Positions 1 through 6,357 of a stretch of 9,109 nt of DNA are shown here, piece after piece. Below the pieces are notes generated by a model. That model ran no database searches. It saw only the letters and a program-made list of their open reading frames with translations, and had not been told where the DNA came from. Numbering within the stretch: position 1 is the first letter of the stretch; each line of letters begins with the position of its first letter. Position numbers and translations under genes: made by a program. Origin of the DNA: Steroidobacteraceae bacterium (GTDB taxonomy: Bacteria > Pseudomonadota > Gammaproteobacteria > Steroidobacterales > Steroidobacteraceae); NCBI GenBank assembly GCA_025927665.1, contig JAICKZ010000121.1, positions 1 through 9,109 on the forward strand, read 5' to 3'.

Positions 1-547
1 AATACAAGCCTGCAGCGATTCCGTCGACCACGATCCAATACAACCAATTTTCCAGAACACGGCGCGCCACCATCCAAGTGGTTAACACGCTCCCCCAGGT
101 TACAAATGAATCCAACCAGGGAGAGCGCACGATTTGCACGTAGCCCAGTCCCATTTGGACACTGAAGGAGGATATGAACGGCGCCAACTTTTGCAGAGCA
201 AATGCATTGAGCGCTGTGAGTGCCATGACAATCGAGATTGCCACTGCATGTTGTCGCCATCGCCAAGTGACAATTTTCAATTCACCTCCTCCGTCTTGGC
301 CGCGTCGCCATTCAAGATAGCCATAAATGGCCATGATCAAGTAGTAAAGCTGCAATAACGTATCCATCACCAAACCACTACGCGCCATTACAATGATATA
401 CATCACCGTACTGATCAAAGCGCACAACCAACACCATAAACTGCGTCGAATCGCTAATGCCAGGTAAGCGAATGCGAGTAACGCAGCAGTGATCTCGAAA
501 GCACTGCTGCCTAACGCTTCACTGATATAGTGCGCAATTGAATCCAT
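1..547 (-). CDS. pnuT: PnuC-family thiamine transporter (PnuT type), 3' end outside window
   Basis: This is an inner-membrane facilitator of the PnuC family. The 182 residues present translate without interruption and are very hydrophobic, with about six to seven membrane segments (for example around residues 15-33, 37-55, 62-80, 99-118 and 145-162). Two family hallmarks are visible: QLYYLIMAIYGYLEW at residues 66-80 and ENWLYWIVVD at 166-175, close to the end of the usual PnuC core. Family members are near 190-200 residues, so only a short C-terminus is missing. PnuC proteins carry nicotinamide riboside, riboflavin or thiamine. Thiamine is inferred here because the gene sits in a TPP-riboswitch operon with a thiamine-binding protein. 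Its ATG (547-545) shares one base with the TGA of the preceding gene (TGATG), which indicates translational coupling. Family is near certain; substrate rests on context. Confidence 0.87.
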   Translation of the reverse strand, partial: MDSIAHYISEALGSSAFEITAALLAFAYLALAIRRSLWCWLCALISTVMYIIVMARSGLVMDTLLQLYYLIMAIYGYLEWRRGQDGGGELKIVTWRWRQHAVAISIVMALTALNAFALQKLAPFISSFSVQMGLGYVQIVRSPWLDSFVTWGSVLTTWMVARRVLENWLYWIVVDGIAAGLY

Positions 548-792
548 CAGGTTTCTTTGCCGCCCAGTACTTTCATGACGAACACCTTGCGACCTGCAGC
601 CGCAAAAGTTTGCTCGGTTTCAATAGCGAGAATTTCAAATAAACGTTGGTGCTCTCCTGATATCTGCGTACTCATTGCATTGGTAATAACTTGCAACTCC
701 GCATAAGTATTCAATCGTTCAATGAAATCCTTGATAGGTGGAATGTAATTGTTATCCAGTGGATACAAACTGATTTCTACAGCGGTACGCAT
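547..792 (-). CDS. Thiamine-binding protein, YkoF/MTH1187 family (PF01910)
   Basis: This is a small protein of 81 residues starting MRTAVEISLYPL. The N-terminal VEISLYPL strand, the IPPIKDFIERLN helix, the NAMSTQISGE segment and the closing VFVMKVLGG strand match the single-domain MTH1187/YkoF thiamine-binding fold. It has no signal peptide or membrane segment, so it is expected in the cytoplasm. Family members bind thiamine or HMP and usually accompany thiamine transporters. I chose the ATG at 792-790 because GGAG at 802-799 lies six bases upstream as Shine-Dalgarno. An in-frame TTG at 804 and ATG at 798 are less well placed, since they overlap or touch that GGAG. It lies between a TonB-dependent receptor and PnuT and overlaps pnuT by one base. 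It probably receives thiamine entering through PnuT, but that role is inferred. Confidence 0.88.
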   Translation of the reverse strand: MRTAVEISLYPLDNNYIPPIKDFIERLNTYAELQVITNAMSTQISGEHQRLFEILAIETEQTFAAAGRKVFVMKVLGGKET

Positions 793-865
793 TATCATCT
801 CCAATAGTGGTCACATATTGTCGGGCATGATCTTATCAATGCAACGATATAAAGCTTATTGCTAT

Positions 866-897
866 GTCATCTAGATTCCCGCTTTCGCGAGAATGAC
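866..897. repeat. REP-like palindromic hairpin between receptor and thiamine-binding gene
   Basis: On the minus strand ATTCTCGC and GCGGGAAT flank a GAAA tetraloop. This gives an 8-bp stem (875-882 with 887-894) with one mismatch. Flanking GTCAT and ATGAC (866-870 and 893-897) offer an alternative outer pairing. The core closely resembles the short dispersed ATTCCCGC-GAAA-GCGGGAAT repeat common between genes of many proteobacteria. It lies in the 170-base gap downstream of the receptor. No T-run follows on either strand, so it is not a typical intrinsic terminator. It could stabilise the receptor mRNA 3' end or reduce expression of the distal genes. Confidence 0.6.
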
Positions 898-977
898 GTT
901 GTGACAGTTGAATACCTATCGCATCATTATCACATCTCATTGAATCAGCATGAATCAAGCGCTTACTCACAAAAACA

Positions 978-3101
978 TTAATACTTCAAACTGACTGTCA
1001 CGCCCGCCTGACGGGGATCACCATTCTGAATATAACGCTTGGGATTAAAATCAGGTGGTTCGTTACCAAAGAAAAATCCACGTGTTGCATAGCGTGTATC
1101 TAGCGCATTGCGCACCCAACCATACATCGCCCAACGCGCCTGCTCGTAACCCAGTTTGACATTGAACAATTGATACGCTGAGGAAGTTTCATTGCTGCTG
1201 GTTTCGAAATAGAAACTACCCTTGCCACTCATATCGACTCGCGCCATCCAACCCGCATGATGCCAGTCCAAGCCCAACGAGAACTGATAACTAGGTGCAT
1301 GTGCTTGCGCACGTCCATCCAACACATGCCACTCGTTGGTGTTCTTGTCGACATATTGATAGTGAATAAAGTCAGTGCGCAACCACGAGGCCGTACCAAA
1401 TAGCTTCCAATCACTGTTCAATTGGTATGATGTCGATAGTTCAGCACCATAATTTTCGCCGCGCGCTGCATTCAACGTCAGGAATATGAATTTCGCAGGA
1501 TTACCTGGATCCTGCATCGAACTTTTTACTTGCATATGTTGCCGTGACATGTAGAACACCGAAACATCAGCAACCAATTTATCATCCATCCAAGCGCCTC
1601 GATCGCCCACTTCCAGATCCCATAAATACTCTGCGCCATAGGATCGCAAACTGCCGGCTGGAAGAGTACCGATGTTCACGCCACCTGATTTATAGCCACG
1701 CGAAAGTTCTATATGAGAGGCATGATCCTTTGACCAGTGATGCACTAGCGAGGTATTAATGCCCACTAAGTTCTCTGTAACTGGAATGAATGGAGTATCG
1801 GCATCCACATAACTGGCCTTGCGCTGTTCAACACGTCCACCTACATTGACAGTCGTCATCGCCGTGAAATCGTATTCAAGCAATCCGTAAGCAGCGACAT
1901 TCGTGGCGCTATAACGACTGATCAAATCACTGGCGCTGCCGACAGAATCAAACGCAACATCCTGAGCAAATTCTACATCGCTGTTGTCTTCGCGCAAGTT
2001 ACGCACATACGCGCCTGTGACCCAACCGATACGTCCAGCATGAGGAACGATGTCTTTCGACGACAACCGCAACTCTTGGGTACGCGTGGTGCGTTTACGA
2101 GTAATATCGGAATAATAGTTATAAGGACTATAGCCCGTGGTATCCAACCAAAATTGATTATTTCCCCAATCGTCGTCAAAACTGTAAGTGATATCAACTG
2201 CGCTATAAGTTGAAATACTTTCCAAAGTTAATTTTTCCCATCCGTCATAAGTCAACGTTGCAGCAAGCGCTTTGGAACGTTGTGCATCACGTCCTGGATA
2301 GTCAGAACGCGTGATGAATGAATTATCAATCGACCACGCATCATAGTTATTGTCTTGATCTACATACATGCCAGTGAGTTTGAGTTGCCATTGACCGAGG
2401 TCAAAACGCAATTTGCCACGCAAGGTAGATTCATCTAAACCATTGGTGTCGTAACGATTGCGATAGATGTTGTGACGAAACCCGTCGCTGCGATAACGTT
2501 GTGCAACAAGACGGAAAGCATCGCCATCATTATCCAATGCACCGCCTATCACTGCGGCCAAACTGTTGGTGTTAAAGCCGGCAACGGTTGCTTCGCTATT
2601 GAGTTCGAACTTTGAAGTTGCGTCCTTGGTTCTAACATTGATCAACCCTGCCAGCGCATTGGCGCCATAGGTAATGCCTTGTGGGCCACGCAGTATTTCA
2701 ACCTGATCCATGTCATACAACGTTGCCGCACCACCCATGCCGCTGAAATCAATATCATCAATCAGAAAACCAACCGAGGCATTGGGTGCCCCTTGATATT
2801 GCTCCAGCTCACCGACGCCGCGAATTTGAAAGTATCGTGGACGCGAGGTATCGGCGGCCCAATTGAGATTGGGAATCAAGCCCAACACGTCTTCGAAGTG
2901 TTGTTGGCCAGCATCGTGCAAGGTTTTGTTATCCAGCACGGTTGCGCTGTACACCGTGTCAATTAATTTTTGTGGTCGCAACGTTGCAGTGACCATCACT
3001 TCATCCAAAGAATTATCGCCAACTGTTGTTTCAGCTTGTGAAAACCCCGACAGAATGCCGGCAAGTAAAACGATTGAACCACCAAAGCGAACAATACGCA
3101 T
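978..3101 (-). CDS. TonB-dependent outer-membrane receptor, probably for thiamine
   Basis: This is a 707-residue receptor of normal family length. Residues 1-23 form a signal peptide (MRIVRF, hydrophobic core, cleavage after FSQA). A TonB-box-like DEVMVTA follows at 33-39. The plug domain spans about 45-160, with QIRGVG at 92-97, VEILRGPQG at 134-142 and GANALAGLINVRTK at 146-159. The remainder is the beta-barrel, ending in an aromatic residue (VSLKY) as outer-membrane porins and receptors do. It would import its ligand using TonB-ExbBD energy. The ligand is inferred: a TPP riboswitch lies directly upstream, and thiamine-binding and PnuT genes follow. Thiamine-regulated receptors paired with PnuT have been predicted in gammaproteobacteria. 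The ATG at 3101 has a GAGGA Shine-Dalgarno (3112-3108) six bases upstream. Receptor identity is certain; thiamine or its phosphates as ligand is likely. Confidence 0.93.
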   Translation of the reverse strand: MRIVRFGGSIVLLAGILSGFSQAETTVGDNSLDEVMVTATLRPQKLIDTVYSATVLDNKTLHDAGQQHFEDVLGLIPNLNWAADTSRPRYFQIRGVGELEQYQGAPNASVGFLIDDIDFSGMGGAATLYDMDQVEILRGPQGITYGANALAGLINVRTKDATSKFELNSEATVAGFNTNSLAAVIGGALDNDGDAFRLVAQRYRSDGFRHNIYRNRYDTNGLDESTLRGKLRFDLGQWQLKLTGMYVDQDNNYDAWSIDNSFITRSDYPGRDAQRSKALAATLTYDGWEKLTLESISTYSAVDITYSFDDDWGNNQFWLDTTGYSPYNYYSDITRKRTTRTQELRLSSKDIVPHAGRIGWVTGAYVRNLREDNSDVEFAQDVAFDSVGSASDLISRYSATNVAAYGLLEYDFTAMTTVNVGGRVEQRKASYVDADTPFIPVTENLVGINTSLVHHWSKDHASHIELSRGYKSGGVNIGTLPAGSLRSYGAEYLWDLEVGDRGAWMDDKLVADVSVFYMSRQHMQVKSSMQDPGNPAKFIFLTLNAARGENYGAELSTSYQLNSDWKLFGTASWLRTDFIHYQYVDKNTNEWHVLDGRAQAHAPSYQFSLGLDWHHAGWMARVDMSGKGSFYFETSSNETSSAYQLFNVKLGYEQARWAMYGWVRNALDTRYATRGFFFGNEPPDFNPKRYIQNGDPRQAGVTVSLKY

Positions 3102-3105
3102 GACA

Positions 3106-3178
3106 GATCCTCATGTTGAAAATGAAGATCCGATAGTTGGCAATCAAGAAGGGTAATAATATCGATAGCAGGATCGAT
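3106..3178 (-). promoter_or_regulatory. Candidate expression platform of the TPP riboswitch
   Basis: Between the aptamer and the receptor start, GATCCT (3175-3170) is complementary to AGGATC (3111-3106), which overlaps the Shine-Dalgarno GAGGA. A competing hairpin is visible at 3161-3178: ATCGAT, loop CCTGCT, ATCGAT. It would occupy half of the anti-Shine-Dalgarno. No hairpin with a U-run is present, so translational control is more likely than termination. The two pairings are seen in the sequence; the switching scheme is inferred. Confidence 0.4.
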
Positions 3179-3275
3179 GACCTACTTCCTACGCCGGTAC
3201 TAACCGGATCAGGTTCTAAGGGTTTGCGGATTATTTCCCGCATCTCAGGTCAATAGACCACCCCTAAGGCAGGCC
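3179..3275 (-). promoter_or_regulatory. TPP (thiamine pyrophosphate) riboswitch, THI element
   Basis: Read on the minus strand the element contains all conserved THI-box blocks in order: AGGGGTGGTC, CTGAGATG, ACCCTTAGAACCTGATC, and CCGGCGTAGGAAG. The stems can be drawn. P1 pairs GGCCTGC (3275-3269) with GTAGGTC (3185-3179), using G-U pairs. P2 pairs GGGGT with ACCC, and P3 is GGTC-TATT-GACC. An optional extra stem is TGCGG...CCGCA. The P4/P5 arm includes CCGG-TTAGTA-CCGG. Binding of TPP normally represses the downstream genes, here the receptor and probably the whole thiamine operon. It ends 77 bases before the receptor start codon. Identification is confident on sequence motifs alone. Confidence 0.97.
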
Positions 3276-3284
3276 ATGATCTTA

Positions 3285-3313
3285 TCTATATTACTGACAC
3301 CTGGCCAGCGTAA
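3285..3313 (-). promoter_or_regulatory. Candidate sigma-70 promoter of the thiamine operon
   Basis: TTACGC (3313-3308) and TATAGA (3290-3285) are spaced by 17 bases. The -35 is weak and the -10 matches four of six consensus bases. The predicted transcript would begin near 3278, just before the riboswitch P1 stem at 3275. That position is the main support for the call. Confidence 0.35.
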
Positions 3314-3337
3314 TTTTCAATCCAGTGTTTTTTCACA

Positions 3338-3366
3338 TTGACGCGGCCACTTACTTCAGCGATAAC
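3338..3366 (+). promoter_or_regulatory. Candidate sigma-70 promoter of the phzF-family gene
   Basis: TTGACG (3338-3343) and GATAAC (3361-3366) are spaced by 17 bases. The -35 matches five of six consensus bases and the -10 four of six. The expected start near 3373 leaves a leader of about 30 bases before the ATG at 3404, with GGAGGA at 3395-3400 as ribosome binding site. It is divergent from the thiamine operon promoter, with their -35 boxes about 25 bases apart. Confidence 0.5.
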
Positions 3367-3403
3367 ATACACCTGATTTCAGCGCAACTGGCGCGGAGGA
3401 TTC

Positions 3404-4309
3404 ATGTCAGAACATTGTCGCTTGTTTCATGTGGATGCATTCACACGCACACGCTTTTGTGGAAATCCCGCGCGTGTAGTATTGAATGCCGATCATTTGT
3501 CGGACGAGCAAATGCAAATCGTTGCCACCGAATTAAACGGCGAAACCGCATTCGTGCTGGCAGCTGAGGCCAATGATCACGATTTGCAAGTTCGTTTCTT
3601 CACTCCTCATCACGAAGTCCCCTTTGTTGGCCACGTCACTGTAGCGACGCACTACGTGTTGACCAAGTGTGGTTTGCGCGGTGGTGGCGTAGTACGTCAA
3701 CGCAGCGCAGCGGGCATTGCTGAAGTAGCTGCAGATAAAGTTGACGGCGACTATCGCATTACTTTGTCAATTAGTCCGCCATCATTGGGACCAATTATCT
3801 CCGATCATCAACGTGGACAAGTCATGGACGCGTTGGGCTTATCGAGTCCATACATGCGCGAAGAATGCCCGTTGCAAATACTGACCAAAGGCGGATCACG
3901 ATTATTAATTGGCTTGCGTTCTGCAGAGTGGTTGACATCACTGCGTCCCAACATGGAAGAACTCGCGCGACTTACTCCACACATCGGCGCAGAAGGTTAC
4001 TTTGTATTCGCACTCGATGACACGGATGCAAAACAATTGACCACCATGTCACGTATGTTCTGTCCCGCCATTGGCATCCCTGAAGATCCTGTCAGTGGTA
4101 ATGCTCACGGCATGTTGGGAACGTATCTGGTTGCTCATGACATTGTGACGGTCAACGATAGCACGATGAAGTTTCGCGGCTATCAAGGCAACAACGTAAA
4201 GCGACCTGGCATGGTTGACGTTGAAGTTTCATGTACAGGTGCGGTTGCACAAACCGTGCGTATCAGTGGTGATGCGGTCATTCTGTATGAAGCAGAGTTG
4301 CCGTTGTAA
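3404..4309 (+). CDS. PhzF-family isomerase/epimerase-like protein
   Basis: This 301-residue protein has the PhzF (phenazine biosynthesis-like, diaminopimelate-epimerase fold) architecture at normal length. The start FHVDAFTRTRFCGNPARVV (residues 8-26) is typical. ELNGETAFV at 43-51 holds the catalytic glutamate (E47), equivalent to the NxxETAFV acid of PhzF. VPFVGHVTVATHYVL lies near 72-86, and the C-terminal half has the diagnostic DPVSGNAHG loop. The conserved acid suggests an active proton-shuttling isomerase. No other phenazine gene is nearby, and most such proteins act on unknown small metabolites, so the substrate is unknown. The ATG at 3404 follows GGAGGA by three bases. An upstream promoter (3338-3366) suggests its own transcription, divergent from the thiamine operon. 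I cannot link it to thiamine metabolism. Confidence 0.9.
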   Translation: MSEHCRLFHVDAFTRTRFCGNPARVVLNADHLSDEQMQIVATELNGETAFVLAAEANDHDLQVRFFTPHHEVPFVGHVTVATHYVLTKCGLRGGGVVRQRSAAGIAEVAADKVDGDYRITLSISPPSLGPIISDHQRGQVMDALGLSSPYMREECPLQILTKGGSRLLIGLRSAEWLTSLRPNMEELARLTPHIGAEGYFVFALDDTDAKQLTTMSRMFCPAIGIPEDPVSGNAHGMLGTYLVAHDIVTVNDSTMKFRGYQGNNVKRPGMVDVEVSCTGAVAQTVRISGDAVILYEAELPL

Positions 4310-4352
4310 TTTGAATATTGCCCATACAACAATTAATCATTCAGCACGAAAA

Positions 4353-4775
4353 ATGGTCAACCGTATTCGATTTGATGAGATAAAAACTGTAGCGCCATCA
4401 GAATCAGGTATATATGAAATTCACATGAATTCAGGAATCGCGCTAAAAATAGGAATAGGAGTTAATCTTAAAAAACGACTCTTAAATCATTACTGTTCTT
4501 ATCAAAGTTGTCTTCGCCTCAAATATCAAGGCAATTGGAATCAGCCCAACGATGTAAAGTCAAAAGGCTCCATATTAGCTAAACATCTCTACTATGATCA
4601 TTCTTTAGCACCAGAATATGATCTCACTACGCAGCAAGGAAGAAGAACGTTCCTTTCTGATCAGTGCTATATCATTTTTGAAACAACATTAACTCGCGAA
4701 GAAGCTAGGAAATTAGAGTTATCTCGTGAGAAGCCTAGTGCTTTTCGTTACGTGGGAGATGTAACAATAAAATAA
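4353..4775 (+). CDS. Small GIY-YIG-like nuclease-domain protein, probably acquired
   Basis: The predicted product has 140 residues. It shows a degenerate GIY-YIG signature: SGIYEI (residues 18-23), then ALKIGIG (30-36) where the usual YIG is KIG. NLKKRLLNH at 38-46 places an arginine (R42) where the catalytic Arg of the family lies. REEARKLE at 115-122 could supply the metal-binding glutamate. KIG variants occur in the T5orf172/Mug113 branch. Proteins with this domain cut DNA in repair, homing or restriction, but the role here is unknown. The gene is about 36% G+C by hand count against about 50% in phzF, and uses rare codons ATA, AGA and AGG, including tandem AGA AGA, so transfer is likely. 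ATG at 4353 was chosen as the first ATG past phzF; it has no strong ribosome site. An in-frame TTG at 4311 would add 14 residues. Confidence 0.72.
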   Translation: MVNRIRFDEIKTVAPSESGIYEIHMNSGIALKIGIGVNLKKRLLNHYCSYQSCLRLKYQGNWNQPNDVKSKGSILAKHLYYDHSLAPEYDLTTQQGRRTFLSDQCYIIFETTLTREEARKLELSREKPSAFRYVGDVTIK

Positions 4776-4808
4776 TTGTATAGAGATATCAGGTGCAATT
4801 ATAAATAG

Positions 4809-6323
4809 TCATAATTCCCTAATCATTACTTTTCCACCTCGCTCAATCTTCAACATGTTGGTTATCTTTGGCAGCAGATCCTCTTGCTGATGCACGGCCA
4901 TCACAACTTGGGTGCCTGCATCAATCAATCGCGCGATCACTTCTTTCATAAAGGCTCGCCACTGCGGATCAAGACCGGTAAAGGGTTCGTCCAGCAACAA
5001 TAACTCCGGCTGATTCACCATGGCTCGCGCCAACAATGCCAAATGCAGTTGGCCGTAAGATACTTCTCGTACTTTGCGTTGTGCCAAATGCTGGAGATTA
5101 AAAAATGCAAGCCATTGATGAGCACGACGACGCTCCGCATTACTGATGGATTCAGTCAACCCAATACTGGCATGACGACCAGAGGCCACAATGTATTCAA
5201 GTGTGTTCGTGTCCACTTGTCCCACTTGAAAATGTGCGGCTTGCAATTCGGGCGACACCAAGGCAACGCGTTTTTTCCATTTTGAAATGGGTGTACCTTT
5301 GGAGTGACCCGCACGTGTAATGTTACCGCCCAATGCAGGATGCAGATCTCCATACAACGTCATCAGCAGGCTACTTTTTCCAGAACCATTGGTACCTATA
5401 ATCGCCCAATGTTCGTTACGATGAAGCGTCCAATCAAATTCTCGCAACACCGGACGATAGTCACGATACAACTGAATGTTCGACAGGGTGATCAACGCTT
5501 CTGCTTTAACTTGCTTCTTGTTTGGTCCTCGTTCAAAGTGAATGGAAGTTTTATTCTTCAAGTTCATAGCAACCGGTTTGATCGATTCAGCCAGTTGCGA
5601 TTTCAATTGCTTGCTACGCGCGCGCGTCAAGACATCCGCTTCAATCAACTTACCCTGCTGCAAACATACGATGTGTGTGGCATTAGTAGGAATATCATTA
5701 AGCGAATGTGCAGCGACTATCCAGGTTTTTTCGCGTTGAAGAATATGCATTAAGAATGTACGTTGCGTTGCATCGAGGCCATTGAACACTTCATCAAGTA
5801 ACAATATGGCAGGCTTTGACACCAACATACGTGCAAGTAAGACACGACGACGTTGTCCATAAGACAAACTTAGAAAATGTCGTGACCGCAACGACCATAA
5901 TTTACAGCGTTTCAGGATACGCTCGATCTGTTGCTGCTGTTTGGCAGTGGCATTGGTTAGTGGAATGTTTTCATCAAACAATCCCGTGGTGACAACTTGG
6001 GTAACGCGTAAATTCCAGTCATGGCGTACATACTTGTCCTGGCGTTCCGGCGTCAGTAAGGCAATATGCTGTTTTACGCCCAACGGTTGATCACTAAATT
6101 CGCCATCAAAGTAATAACGTCGCAATTCCTTTCCCGGTGTTGGCCACATATCGCCACGCAATAATTTAAGGAACACCGACTTGCCCGCACCATTGTTGCC
6201 TAACAATACCCAACGTTGATTGGCGCGCAATTCAAAACTGATATCGCGTAATGCCCAATGTTCACCTAACTTTACTGAACAATGCGACAACGAGATCAAC
6301 GACGGATCTGGTGTTTTACTCAT
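4809..6323 (-). CDS. modF: ModF/PhrA-type tandem ABC ATPase
   Basis: This 504-residue soluble protein has two ABC ATPase domains and no membrane segment, the layout of E. coli ModF (about 490 residues). Domain 1 has Walker A GNNGAGKS (42-49), signature LSYGQ (153-157), Walker B ILLLDE (173-178) and H-loop H206. Domain 2 has GTNGSGKS (310-317), VSYGQ (421-425), LLLLDE (441-446) and H478. All ATP-site residues are present, so both sites look active. A Lys/Gln-rich linker at about 230-275 separates the domains. ModF is named for its place beside molybdate transport genes and was once called photorepair protein PhrA, but its role is poorly defined. No molybdate genes occur here. The ATG at 6323 lies 10 bases after the ygiD stop and has no Shine-Dalgarno, because that region is one arm of an inverted repeat. 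It is the last gene of an apparent operon. Confidence 0.85.
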   Translation of the reverse strand: MSKTPDPSLISLSHCSVKLGEHWALRDISFELRANQRWVLLGNNGAGKSVFLKLLRGDMWPTPGKELRRYYFDGEFSDQPLGVKQHIALLTPERQDKYVRHDWNLRVTQVVTTGLFDENIPLTNATAKQQQQIERILKRCKLWSLRSRHFLSLSYGQRRRVLLARMLVSKPAILLLDEVFNGLDATQRTFLMHILQREKTWIVAAHSLNDIPTNATHIVCLQQGKLIEADVLTRARSKQLKSQLAESIKPVAMNLKNKTSIHFERGPNKKQVKAEALITLSNIQLYRDYRPVLREFDWTLHRNEHWAIIGTNGSGKSSLLMTLYGDLHPALGGNITRAGHSKGTPISKWKKRVALVSPELQAAHFQVGQVDTNTLEYIVASGRHASIGLTESISNAERRRAHQWLAFFNLQHLAQRKVREVSYGQLHLALLARAMVNQPELLLLDEPFTGLDPQWRAFMKEVIARLIDAGTQVVMAVHQQEDLLPKITNMLKIERGGKVMIREL

Positions 6324-6357
6324 ATGTTGTCAGTTAACCAAGCTTGACTGACAACAT
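6324..6357. repeat. Perfect 11-bp inverted repeat over the ygiD stop / modF start
   Basis: ATGTTGTCAGT (6324-6334) and ACTGACAACAT (6347-6357) are exact reverse complements around a 12-base loop that contains AAGCTT. In the minus-strand transcript the 5' arm encodes the last ygiD residues (MLSV). The stop codon lies at the loop/3'-arm border. The 3' arm ends on the base immediately before the modF ATG. There is no following U-run, so it is not an intrinsic terminator. It fills the place of the modF ribosome binding site. Confidence 0.85.

Noticed and set aside
134..358. Plus-strand open frame at the left edge
   Set aside because: The opposite strand encodes the PnuC-family permease with clear family motifs, so this is a shadow.
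946..962. Repeated TGATTCA words just after the receptor stop codon
   Set aside because: The two copies are only seven bases each in A-T-rich sequence, with no hairpin or known operator pattern, so chance is sufficient.
2679..3156. Two overlapping open frames on the plus strand opposite the receptor gene
   Set aside because: They are antisense to the plug domain coding region and resemble no family. One also runs into the riboswitch leader.
3404..4309. phzF-family gene as evidence for phenazine biosynthesis
   Set aside because: No other phenazine gene is in the window, and PhzF-family proteins are widespread in organisms that make no phenazine.
4772..4802. Inverted repeat ATAATTG / CAATTAT between the convergent GIY-YIG and modF genes, possible terminator
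   Set aside because: The arms are seven bases, almost all A-T, around a 17-base loop, with no G-C stem or U-run. It is too weak for an intrinsic terminator.
5304..5753. Open frame of 149 codons on the plus strand
   Set aside because: It lies fully antisense to the well-supported modF gene, has no recognisable domain and no convincing ribosome site. It is a shadow frame.
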